A stretch of 49,888 bases of DNA from Helicostylum pulchrum (lineage: Eukaryota; Mucoromycota; Mucoromycetes; Mucorales; Mucoraceae). How positions within the stretch are numbered: position 1 is the first letter of the stretch; the number at the start of each line of letters is the position of its first letter. The stretch is taken from assembly GCA_025677825.1 (NCBI GenBank), contig JAIXMO010000100.1, positions 1 through 49,888 on the forward strand, given 5' to 3'. Shown piece by piece: positions 9,795-20,599 of this stretch. The translations under genes and the position numbers were made by a program. Under the pieces are notes generated by a model. That model was not told where the DNA came from, made no database searches, and saw only the letters and a program-made list of their open reading frames with translations.

Positions 9795-11582
9795 ATGACT
9801 GATTCTACTAAACCTCAATTTTTCCTTCCTCCCATTTATGACAGCCAAGGTGGCTGGGGACCTGCTAGCGATGTTATTCCTCAACAATTCTGTGACATTC
9901 CTTATGCTCCTTACAGCAAGTCAGACAAGTTAGGTCGTGTTGCCGATTGGACCAACCCTGAAGGACAAAAGCAAGATAACAACCAAACTGCTGGTAACCG
10001 TCAAGGTAGAACTGGTTTCAACCGTTTCAACAGAGGTAAAAATTTATCATTTAGAAAAAACCGTTACATTTATTAAAAAAAAATTTTTTTTTTATACGTA
10101 GATCAACAACAAGCTTATGGTGCTTCATTTGCCTCTGCATTTGCTTACACTCATAACGAAGATGAATCATCTTTCTCTGTTGTCGACAACAGATCTGCTG
10201 GTACCAAGAAGCAAGCACTTAAGGCAGTCGGTGGCGGTAATGTCCGTAATAACCGTGTCCAAAACAACAACAACAAGCAAAACGGTGGTGGATACCGTAC
10301 TGTCAACCAACGTCCCAACAACAACGGTGGCCGTTATCAACAAAACAACAACAACAGACGTAGATACGGTTACAAGGATTACGATAAGCCTCAACGTGTT
10401 CGTAACGCTTCTATCAACATTGGTGCCGATTGGAAGGTTTTGGATGAAATTGAGTTCAGTCGTTTAAGTAAATTGAGCTTTGGTATTCCCACAGCTGTTG
10501 ATATTGGAAGCTACGGTTCTGTCAACGTTTACAACAAGGCCTATGATCGTGTCAACACAAAGAACGAAAAGATGCTTACACATATCGACCGTGTTAAATA
10601 CGATACTACCACATCTGAAGATCCCATCATTCAAAAGTACATTGAAGAAAACAAGGCTACTGTCTTTGCTACTGATTCCGTTCTTTCTCTTTTGATGTGT
10701 GCTACTCGTACCGTCTATCCCTGGGATATCGTTGTCAAGAAGACTGCTGATGGTAAGGTTATTTTGGATAAGCGTCCCGGAGGTGTCTTTGATTTCGTTA
10801 CTGTAAACGAAAACTCTTACGATCCTCCTGCTGAATCCGAAAAGGATACTATCAACTCTTGGTCCGCTCTTTGTAACGAAGCTACTTATATCAACCAAAA
10901 CTTCTCTCGTCAAGTGCTTGATAAGACCGCTCACAAGTTTGAAAATCCTAATCCTTTTGCTACAACTGATACTCAGGAAGAATTAGCTTCTTGTGGTTAC
11001 CGTTACAGAGAATTCGATTTATCTAACCCTGGTACTGAGAACGAGGAGGATAAGATCCAATTGATTGTTCGTACTGAGGTTGATGCCGCTGTTCAAGTTG
11101 GTGGTACCACCAACTATGTCACTGTTCGTGCATTGAACGAATTTGATCCTACTGCTCAAGGTGCCGGTGGTGCCCTTCCCTGGAAGAAGAGTTTAGATTC
11201 TCAACGTGGTGCTGTTGTCGCTACTGAAATGAGAAACAATGCTGCCAAGTTGGCTCGTTGGGCCGTCCAAGCTCTTTTGGCCGACGCCGCTCAACTCAAG
11301 TTGGGTTATGTTGCTCGTCACAACGCCAAGGATAACTCTCGTCATGTTATCTTGGGTACTCAAGCCTATAAGCCTCGCGATTTTGCTTCTCAAATGAATT
11401 TATCCTTAAACAACGGTTGGGGTATTGTTAAGGCTGTTGTCGATATGTGCTTGCAATTACCTGAAGGTACTTATATCATGATGAAGGATCCTAACAGACC
11501 TATTCTTCGTGTTTATGCTGTTCCCTCTGAAGAAGATTTAGATGATGAATATGAGGAAGAAGAAGAGGAAGAACAAAAATAA
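9795..11582 (+). CDS. Translation initiation factor eIF3 subunit D
   Basis: Two exons, 9795-10035 and 10102-11582, giving 573 residues (human eIF3d is 548). The N-terminus (DSQGGWGP, QQFCDIPYAPYSKSDKLGR, VADWTN) is the conserved start of eIF3d. It is followed by an Asn/Gly/Arg-rich low-complexity linker (about residues 115-200) and the large conserved domain (INIGADWKVLDEIEFSRL, PWDIV, ARWAVQALLADAAQLKLGYV). The acidic tail EEEEEEEQK is also typical. eIF3d is a peripheral eIF3 subunit on the 40S ribosome with mRNA cap-binding activity used for selective initiation. Codons are enriched for the C-ending forms seen in highly expressed genes here. The gene is convergent with the Ca2+-ATPase; the stop codons are about 100 bp apart. 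Confidence 0.95.
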
Positions 11583-11681
11583 ATTGTAGCAAAATAGCTC
11601 TCTCTTTTTTTTTAACTTTTTTTTTATTAAATAATAGATCAATAAACCCTTTTTTTTTTCTTTTCTAATATATACATATAT

Positions 11682-14600
11682 TTATGATTTTGCGTGTCTT
11701 GCATCAGGTTTACCTCTTGGACCTTTGGTTCTATATTGATCCAACACATCTGTAATAGGTTGTGTTCGGTTAGGGTCTTTTAAATAACTCAAGTTTTCTG
11801 TTCTTTTATGATTGATATCCTTCATGATACGAGAAACAACTGATTCCCAACGTAAGCGAGAGTAACTGACTGCATGGTTAAACTCATCGTCTGTATTTTC
11901 GCTCCAGATACCAGGCATATGGTTTGGTAAAAGACGTATCAGAGCACCAGTAGGAACCGAAAGCAATCCGATTGACACGGTATAAACCCACTGTTCTAAC
12001 GTTAAAGGTACAGTCTTGAACGCCAATCCACCATACTGAATAATTAAGACTTGACCAGCAACAACAAAAGCTTGAATAATCAAAAATAAGCGATCGTGTG
12101 TAATACCGCGCAAGATATTAAGACGATTATCAATACGACGACAGTTCAATTCATTGAATACTTGCAAGAACACAAATGTGTTAAATACAATTGTGCGTAA
12201 CACCTTGACATCTTCACTGGAGTCGGAAAGCCCAAATAATTCTGCTCCGTGATACATCAGTAACAAATTGATGGCGATTTGAAACAAGGCTTGACCAACG
12301 ATCATACGACTCATTTGCCAGTTAATTAAACTAGCGTCCTTGCGAAGTGGTTTTCGGTTGACAAGTTCGTCAGTTAAGGGTTCTGTCGCCAGAGCCAAAG
12401 CAGCAAACGTATCCATAATCATATTGACCCAAAGTAACTGAACAGCGCTCAAGATACTTTCAGAAGTATCTGATAAAATGGCACTGACAAACGATAGTAC
12501 CACGGCAGCAATATTTACAGTCAATTGGAAGGTTAAGAACTTTTTCACACCATCATTGACAGCTCTACCCCATTTCAACGCTTGAAGAATGGAATTGAAA
12601 TTATCGTCCATCAGGATAATGTCGGAGGCTTCTTTGGCTACTTCGGTACCAGTGATACCCATAGCAAAACCTACGTTGGCAAGTTTAAGTGCAGGCCCGT
12701 CGTTGGTTCCGTCGCCGGTCATGGCAACTACCTCGTTACGTTCTTGGAGTAAAGAAACAATAAGGGTTTTATCAATAGGCGAAGAACGTGCTAGTACTTG
12801 AAGACGAGGCACTGTGTTGTATTGCTCGCCGGGACTAAGCTCTCTGAATTCAGGACCGGTCATAGCAACACCGCCAGAAGTTAAGATACCACATTCTTTA
12901 GCAATAGCTTTTGCTGTTTCAAGGTTATCGCCAGTGATCTAAAACGGAGGGATTTTTTTTATATAGAATGAATATCTTTGTTTTTTTCCTTTTCCTTTTT
13001 AAATATGTTACCATGCGAACAATAACACCAGCACGTCTAAATTCTTGAATAGATTCAATTACACCTTCACGAAGTCGATCTTGAATACCGATAATTCCAA
13101 TAAGAACAAGGTCTGCAAGTGGCGGATCTTCAGCATGAAACTCTAATAAATAAAAAGTAAATATTTATATTTATATTTATATTACAAAATAACAAACAAT
13201 GCTTTTTTTTTACCTTGAAAGGCAATTGCATCGACATCGCGGTACGCCAAAGCAAGCGTTCTTAATGACCGACTCGCATAAGAACTGATCAACATCTCTT
13301 GATTAACGCGAACATACCCGTTTAAAGGCTTAATATGTCCACTGGCGTCTAAGTAATACGCACACGATTGTAAAATATTTTCTGGTGCACCTTTGGAGTA
13401 CATACGATACTGAGAAGCATTTTCGGACACAACGTTACTTTCGTTCAATTCAATCACTGTTGTCATACTCTTGACGGTAGAGTTAAAAGGATATACGTTA
13501 ACACAATGAGAAGAGGTTCGCTTTTCTTGATAGCAATGACCCAAATTTTCGACAAATCCGAGCAACGCACATTCTGTAGTAGATCCAATAAGTTTCATAT
13601 GGCCGTCTGCGTCTTTACCTTCAAATGCAGTAGAGTTCACAGCCATGTTTTCAATAGCTAAATTGAGAGCGGTGGAATTAACTTGTGCACAGCTGTTCTT
13701 GAGGCTGTTGTTGACGGTTATCTTTTTATCGGCAATACTGGCGCTTACGACAGTCATTTTGTTTTCGGTAAGTGTACCTGTCTTGTCCGAACAGACAGTA
13801 GTAGCATTACCCATCGTTTCACTAATTTTAAAAATGGGTATATTAGTATCTGATTTTTTTTTAGAGAGTGGGGGGGGGGGGGATTACCATGCGGAAAGGT
13901 GTCTAACTAAATTATTATCTTTTAACATTTCAGTTGTAGCGAAAGCAAGTGCTAGTGTTACAGCCATAGGAAGACCTTCCGGTACCTACAGAAGAAAAAT
14001 ATCTCGTTTTAGTAACCAAAAAAAAAAATTTAAAAAAAACATGGTCTACTTACAGCAACCACAATAATGGTAATGGCTTGAATAACCATAGCAATTAATT
14101 GTGTATATAGTTCATTTGTTGGTAACCATTGTCGGTTTACGTAACTTTTAATAATCATCTTTAACAATAAAAACCTACAAAAAAAAATTTGCTTTAGTAA
14201 AAAATCTTTTTTTTTTCGTGTACAAACTTACACAAGCATTAATCCTGCAGCAATAAAACCAAATTTTGCAATCTGGTCTGCCAATACATTTAATTTAAGT
14301 TGTAATGGTGTGATTTCTTCTTTAGAATTACGCATTAACTATATCAGATGACTTTTAGTACACACAAACAAATGCTTTTTTTTTTAATATACGTACAGTA
14401 GTTGCTCTTCCATAATGTGAGTTGACACCAACTGCGACTACAACCACCTGCCATTTTTACAATATTTTTAGTTATCAAGGTACATACACAGACTTATATA
14501 TTGGGGGTTTTTACCTTTGCTACACCCTGAGTAATCTTTGATCCACTAATAATAATACAATCTCCCTTTAAATCGATATCCTTTTTAGCGCTTTTTGATT

Positions 14601-15662
14601 CTCCTGTAGCTGCAGATTCATCACACCGTAAATTATGGCTAAAAATGGAAGTTAAAAAAATAAGGTTTCTTTTTAGTATGACAGAAAATTTTTAAAAACA
14701 AACAAAATTTTACCCTTCAATAAACAAACAATCCACATTCAAGACATCTCCTGGTTCAATAAACATAATATCACCTACAACAATATCTTGAATATGAATT
14801 TGTTGAGATAATCCTCCACGCAAGACCTATTACAAGTCAGTAACAAGAAAAGAAAAAGAAAAATTGAAAATTACTTTGACTGGTCTATCTTCTTTTTTTG
14901 CGTTTAATTTTTGAAATTGTTTTTCTTTTTCAAAATCATTTATAGCATCTACATGTAAAAAAAAAAAAAATCAGCGTACTGTCAAAAAGAAGGATAGACT
15001 CGTTTTTTTTATATAAAAAAAAAAAACTTACTTGTAATCACTACAACGGCAACTGCTACAAGGATTGCAACACCATCCACCCTACAAAAAACATTTTAAA
15101 TTAAGATGGCTTATTATAATAGCAGTGATAAAAAAAATTCAGAACATACCAACCAACTTTTGGTTCATCAATAGGTCTATTTGCAGACTCATCTTCCCAA
15201 ATACCGACCACCAAAGAAATGACAGCTGCAATTGTCAACATGACTACACACAATTCCCAAAAAAAAAATTAATATCATCTTGCATATTTATTTATTTTAA
15301 AAATAAAACTTACTGAGCGTTTGATCATTATAAGCAACCCAAATCAATTGTAAAAATGTTTTTGCAGGAGCTTCTGGAACCTCGTTTTTACCAAACATAG
15401 ATTTACGATCTGCAAATAGGTGAGAAGTATATTGTTCCTTTTGTGAAACAACTCCATAGCATACGTCAAATGATTCATCGGGCAAGAGACCTGTAGCTGC
15501 GTTGACCTTGAGTAATTGACATACGCCTGCAGTGCCTCCTAATCGAGATAATAAGCTGGGCTTTTCAATCAGTCGTACGAGTTGTTCGGTTGTTATATCA
15601 AAATTGTTTTGATGAAGTAACGGTGATCTTGAATCATCGTTATCTAGCATTTGTGGAGGCAT
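11682..15662 (-). CDS. Pmc1-type vacuolar/plasma-membrane Ca2+-ATPase
   Basis: P-type (P2B) Ca2+ pump assembled from 13 exons, 1058 residues. Exons, 5' to 3': 15314-15662, 15150-15243, 15032-15081, 14875-14948, 14714-14826, 14515-14638, 14397-14447, 14232-14338, 14054-14174, 13888-13985, 13214-13821, 13012-13142, 11682-12938. All 12 junctions keep phase and restore family motifs. Visible: TGES 238-241 (dephosphorylation), VPEGLP 362-367 in the Ca2+-binding helix M4, the phosphorylation loop SDKTGT with Asp406, and hinge [11 protein letters not shown] near 714-724. The M5-M6 region [18 protein letters not shown] follows. Pmc1-type pumps move cytosolic Ca2+ into the vacuole. The N-terminus carries a Pmc1-like region ([18 protein letters not shown]). 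The plant-type N-terminal calmodulin site is not obvious. Introns are 58-85 bp, and one carries a 13-bp C run close to its donor. Confidence 0.95.
13870..13882. repeat. 13-bp G run inside a Ca2+-ATPase intron
   Basis: A G13 run on the plus strand (C13 in the transcript) starts only a few bases after the 5' splice site of the 13822-13887 intron. Slippage here would alter intron length but not coding sequence. Confidence 0.8.
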
Positions 15663-17257
15663 ATTTTTTTAATATGTATAAAAAAAAGCTTTGCTGTGTA
15701 TGTCTGCTACAGTATATGAATATACGAAAAATAAAAAAAAGAAAAAAGAGAAGAAGGGAAGAAGGGAAAAAGAGGTTTTTTTTTAATCTATACAATTACA
15801 AGAAAAAACCTTGTTATTTATAATCATATATTAGGTACTATTTCTTTTTTTTTCTGACGTTCTTTATTATTTAGGAAAAATTAACATAACCAAAATAGAC
15901 GAGTGCCCCCCATAATAATCGATACTATAAAAAATATGCTAGATAAAATTTCGCCACTTCCGTTTCATAATCTTTTTTGAAAAATAAAAAAAACAAGTTT
16001 TGATGTACCACAAAAAAGGTTTACTTTCAACCCCTGAACTTACTAACTATTTTCTGTGGCTTGTACTACAACTCAATTCTACAAAAAAAAACACTTTGTA
16101 TCTACTTAACAGTTAACCACACTTAAAGAAATAGGAAGAAGGGGGAGGGAGTAGTGGGCGTAAAGATTACCCTAAAAAGTGAACACAAAACTAACGTATA
16201 GAATGTTCCATGATAATATACATTTTAGATTACCACGTATACTAAAAATAATTCAGTAACTAACAATTATAATGGGCTGTGGATTGTTGCTTTTGTTCAT
16301 TATCCGAATATCCGCAACGATGTCATGTCATCACTCAAAGTCATTTTCGTTTTGATAGATCAAGCATTGACGCAAAAACAATAACAAAAACTTTTTTTTT
16401 AGGTTTTTTAAGCGTTTCATAACGTTGTTTTTATGGGGGATGGAGAGTATATTTATCTTGTTACATGTGTTGTAACAGATCAGATTATCCTTTAAGTGGT
16501 AAACCGTTTTACCAGTATACTTTACCGAGGTTATAAAACGCAATTGGCTTTCAAAAAAAAAGGGCACCTTGACCTCTTCTGGTTTTTTTTTAAAATCTTT
16601 GAAAGGCGGGGATGAACCAGTGGAGATGTATACCGAAATTCATGGTCCCTAACGTGCTGACAAATGTTTCACTGTTGTCCTGTTTTTTAAGGTTTTTATC
16701 TAAAGGATTCTCGGTGCGTTCTTTGCGAAAACGCTCAATATATACATAAAAGTAACTTTCTCGTATACCCCGTTTTTGTTACTATCACAATTGCTCTCTA
16801 ACTGCAATTCCACCGATTCTTTTTTAAAAACTATTTCGGTACTTTTTTTTTTCAGAAAGATAATAAATACAGCGATTAAATCTTTTTTTTGCTGAAAAAA
16901 AAAAAAAAAAACTCGTGGTACACAAAACATGCAGTTAATAAGACCGTAACATGTTACAACGTAAAAAAATGGCTGAGGCATTTTTTTTTCGTCGCATCAA
17001 ATAATAAGTTTATGCCGCGTTTCGATTGTTTATGACACAAAGCTTTGTTCGTTAATAAAAACACGATAACAATACAGGAAGTTAAATCCAAATGGACGGT
17101 TTTTAATACAGGCTCGGTTCCTTGAACGCGTATACATAAAAACGCGTACTCTTTTGCATACTATAAAATCTGCATAAAAAAAAGCTTATGACGTATTCAT
17201 GCTAAATAGTTTGTCTGTATCAATACATGTTTCCTGACAGTAATTCCTACCAATACA

Positions 17258-17288
<31 letters not shown>

Positions 17289-17374
17289 GTATTTTTTTTA
17301 AAAAAAAGAAACGGAACCTTTTTTTTATTTGATATATTGAGATGAATGTATAATATTTATTCAGATGAAAAAAA
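15663..17374. other. Intergenic region, about 1.7 kb
   Basis: AT-rich sequence between the Ca2+-ATPase start and the Rpl5 stop codon. It includes purine-rich runs near 15725-15775 and an (AC)n repeat at 17255-17288. Short open frames here are low-complexity and not convincing. No tRNA, rRNA or snRNA was recognised by eye. Confidence 0.5.
17255..17288. repeat. (AC)n microsatellite
   Basis: About 17 AC units with one interruption, just downstream of the 3' end of the Rpl5 gene. Confidence 0.85.
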
Positions 17375-18535
17375 TTAAGCTCTGGAAGCTTCGAAAATGG
17401 CCTTGGCATCATTAATCTTAGCAAGTCTTTGCTTCTTGTTAAGAGCGATGAGACGACGGTAAGGCTTAGCGGGCTTACCCTTCTTCTCAGCGAGCTTAGC
17501 AGAGGGATCAGCACGGATAGCTTCATGAGCTTCAGTATACATATCCTCAACCTTGTCAGAGGTGACACCGTTCTTGATGAAGGTGGCGAATTGCTTCTTG
17601 TAACGTTCCTCATCTTCTTCTTCGAGGTATTCCATGTACTCAGCAACGTGAACACCGTAGATGTAGTTACGGAGGAGTTCATCATCGTTGGTCTTGGTCT
17701 CCAAATCGAAACCGGGGAAACGGTTACCGTTATGGGGAACAAAGATACCACCATCGGAGGCACCCTTCATGGCACCAAAGACACGGGCACCAGTGGAGGT
17801 ACGAGCGAGACCGACATCGAGGAAAGCCTTGAAAGGACGGGGAGCATCCTCAGCAGCTTCGATTTGTTGAACTGTACCATCGGGCTCAGCGAAACCTTCG
17901 TACTTATCAGCAAGACCGAGCTTGGCAAGAGTACGACGGGCAAGGAGAAGACCGGTAGCATAGGCGGAGGCCCAGTTGGTCAAACCACCCTTAACACCGT
18001 AACGGGGAAGTTCATGAGCGTAGGCAGCAGAGAGAACGAAATCACCTTGGAGCTTAGCGTAAATAATTTGACAGACAATATCCTTGTTGGTGAAACGAAC
18101 AACAAGTCTGTACTTGGGAGAGTTGTACTTGTTCTTGGCTTGAACGACAAGTCTCTTACGAGCATAGTAATCGGTCTTACCCTCTAATTTTTTTTTAAAA
18201 AAATTAATACACTAGTCTGATTTCCCCTGGTTTTTGTTTTGTTTACCTCTTCTTCTACGATACTTGACTTGGTATCTCTTGAAGTAGGCCTTGTTCTTTT
18301 GTTGTTTGACGAAAGGCTAAATTGTAACAAAGAAGTTAAAAATACTGAGGGTTTTTTTTTCCAGCACATTTTCGACATGGTCATTGGGATTTTTTTTAGA
18401 TTTGTCAAGTTTTTCAAAAAAAAAAAAAAAAGGGATTTTTTTTTAATCATCCATCTGTTTTAAATATCTACATCCATCCAAATCTAAATCATCCATGGTT
18501 CCATCCACTAACGGTATAGTGTACACACATACCAT
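17375..18535 (-). CDS. RPL5: Large-subunit ribosomal protein uL18 (Rpl5)
   Basis: Component of the 60S subunit that binds 5S rRNA. Three exons on the minus strand, 18533-18535, 18247-18316 and 17375-18183, giving 293 residues (yeast Rpl5 is 297). Exon 2 begins exactly at PFVK, and the family starts MPFVK, so the Met must come from upstream. The best donor is ATG followed directly by GTATGT at 18532, making the first coding exon only the start codon, with a 216-bp intron. Exon 2 to 3 joins RRRR to EGKTDYYARKRL in phase. Motifs: NKAYFKRYQVKYRRRR, NKDIVCQIIYAKLQGD, and the long C-terminal helix region ending EASRA. The codon bias is that of a highly expressed gene. The protein is secure; the ATG-only exon is inferred from splice consensus. 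Confidence 0.95.
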
Positions 18536-18665
18536 CTTTATTACTCAATCAAAAAGGAAGGATTACTATGTCGCGCCCTGTTTGTAACTAGATAACTCTT
18601 TCTGCCGCGCCCCCACCCCCCACCGCGGAATACGAATTATATTTTTTAAAGAAAAGGTACAATAA

Positions 18666-18677
18666 GGGGGGGGGGGG
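18666..18677. repeat. Poly-G run (12 bp)
   Basis: Twelve G in the short spacer between the Rpl5 start and the GNAT gene's stop codon. A C/G-rich patch with runs of C also lies at about 18600-18627. Confidence 0.8.
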
Positions 18678-18724
18678 ACACATGCAGGTACAAATAATTA
18701 GATTGGCTTTAGAAAAAAAAAAGT

Positions 18725-19159
18725 TTATTGTTCTACTGATTGAAATTTACGGTTATAACGCATAGACATACTGTTATCAACAACAGTAGGATAAAATCCA
18801 TATTTTTCGTAAATAGCGCTAGCCTCACCCACGGCAATTAAAGTGACATCTGCGTCCTTTGACCCTTTTGTATTGACAAAAGTGACCAAAGCCTTCATAA
18901 TAAGATGACTTAGACCTTTCTTTTGGTGTAGAGGTAAAACAGCCACGTCAACTAGTGTAAGAAAACAGCCTTCGTCTCCAATAATCCTTCCCATGCCTAC
19001 TGTACTCTGATTTGTTGTGTCTACAATAGATACACCGTAAATCGAATTAGCTAAACCCTTTTCGGCGGAGGCAAGACTTCTCCGTGTAAGACCAACTTTT
19101 ACGCGGATGTCGCAATAGACTTGAGCTGATGGGACGTGTTCAACGAGAATATAGGTCAT
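18725..19159 (-). CDS. GNAT-family N-acetyltransferase
   Basis: Single-exon 144-residue protein matching the size of a minimal GCN5-related acetyltransferase. The acetyl-CoA-binding motif A is visible as LVDVAVLPLHQKKGLSHLIM (V-x-V then Q-x-x-G-like), followed by a helix. The C-terminal motif B is visible as ASAIYEKYGFYPT, with the usual Tyr before the KYGF turn. These enzymes transfer acetyl from acetyl-CoA to an amine; the substrate cannot be told from sequence, and no targeting signal is seen. The start codon is preceded in the mRNA by a run of about ten C, an unusual leader. An upstream in-frame exon is not apparent. Confidence 0.85.
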   Translation of the reverse strand: MTYILVEHVPSAQVYCDIRVKVGLTRRSLASAEKGLANSIYGVSIVDTTNQSTVGMGRIIGDEGCFLTLVDVAVLPLHQKKGLSHLIMKALVTFVNTKGSKDADVTLIAVGEASAIYEKYGFYPTVVDNSMSMRYNRKFQSVEQ

Positions 19160-20599
19160 GGGGGGGGGGTAAAAGTGTACGTAGTTGTTTTGTTTTGTCT
19201 TTGTTCAGCTGTGGGTACCCCCTCCCTCTTTATATGTTTTTGGTCGTTTGGAATTATCATTCTGACTCATAAAAGGTATTAGAATTGTTTGAAATGGTTA
19301 TAATGTGCCAAGTAGGTATTCACTATTTGTTTTTTTTTTCTTTGGGGAAGGGATCTTTCTTATTGTGTATTGGTTTCGGTACACAAATCGATGTTCTTCA
19401 AGTTCCTTGGCTTATAAGTGGTTCACTTCATATATAATATAAATATATCAAGATATGGTACTGTAAAAAAAAAAAAAACTTGACGCATGACAATACTTGT
19501 AACACTTTTTTTTTGGGATTTACATCCGGGTTCCGTGGGCCCAGATATTGGGGAATTTCTCACAAGATTGATAACACTTGTTGTAGCTCTTTTTATGTCG
19601 CAAAGTAACAAAATTCTGCATAGGCTCATATGATTAGAGTATAAAATGTGTAGTTAGAATAAGGATACGTCAAAAATATAAAAAAAAACTGCTGTGTAAT
19701 CGAAGGTGAGAATAACCCCATATTTACTTTTAAAGAGAACTTCTACTTTTGGAAAATTTAAAACACTTGCAACAGATTTTGATTGTACCAATAGCGAATA
19801 TCTAAAAAATGTTGTGTCCCAATAGTTCTTTTTTTTTTGCAACGGAGCTAAAGTGTGGTCGCGTTACTATGTTCAAATATGACTATTTAATGCATGTACA
19901 GTGAATCTCGGACTACGCATAATAATAGATAGGAGATATGCCCCTCTTTCTCTCTCTCTTTTTTTGGTTTCTTAATTACTGCAATGTCTTACATTTTACT
20001 ACTGGATGCAGAAAAGGATTTGGGAGCCAACTTCCAAAGAAGAAAACAAAAAGTGCTCTTTTTTTTTTACTGATTGAGGCTGGACTGGATTTTCTTTGTG
20101 TATGAAAAGGATGATCAAAAGCTAAAGAACATTTCTAGTCAAAAAAAAATAATAATCGCATAGTGTTCTGATACTATTGAGAAATGCATTTTTATAATTA
20201 AGAACAATGGCTAAATTCACCAGTTTTTTTTTCAGAAATGTTATAAGCATTTCTTGGAATTTATTAGCCTGGATAGTATGGGGTGATAATTGAAAATAAA
20301 CTCGGCTGCAAAATAAATTTAAGAGTTACTATATACACCAAATTTTTTTTTCCCTTTTGACTGTATCTCCCTTTATCCTCTTCCTCTCCTTTTTTTTCGA
20401 CGCTTTAAAGATTTGGATCCCCCATAAAAAAGGTTTTCTTGTACCTGATAATAACGGAGTTATAATCAGTATATTCGTCACGGTAACCTAAAACATTCAT
20501 CAGTTGTTCCCCGGGTCCAAAAAAAAAAAATATAAAAAAATACAATTATATTTTTTTATTTCGTTTCTTATTGTTAAAAACATTTTTTTTTTATGAATA
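19160..20599. other. Divergent intergenic region, about 1.4 kb
   Basis: Separates the GNAT gene (-) from the coiled-coil gene (+) and should hold both promoters. It begins with a G run (19160-19169) beside the GNAT start codon. Short open frames at 19423-19842 (-) lack protein-like composition. No RNA gene was recognised. Confidence 0.5.

Noticed and set aside
10167..10934. Minus-strand frames inside eIF3d
   Set aside because: Valine/threonine-rich antisense of the Asn/Gly-rich linker and core of eIF3d, with no protein features of their own.
17429..18187. 252-codon plus-strand frame opposite Rpl5
   Set aside because: It is the antisense shadow of a codon-biased ribosomal-protein gene; the minus-strand protein is unmistakable.
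18317..18532. Possible intronic C/D snoRNA in the long Rpl5 intron
   Set aside because: GGATGAT-like words occur, but there is no true RTGATGA box paired with a CTGA box near the intron end.
19423..19842. Two minus-strand frames of 62-68 codons upstream of the GNAT gene
   Set aside because: No start context, domain or conserved-looking stretch; composition is that of intergenic DNA.
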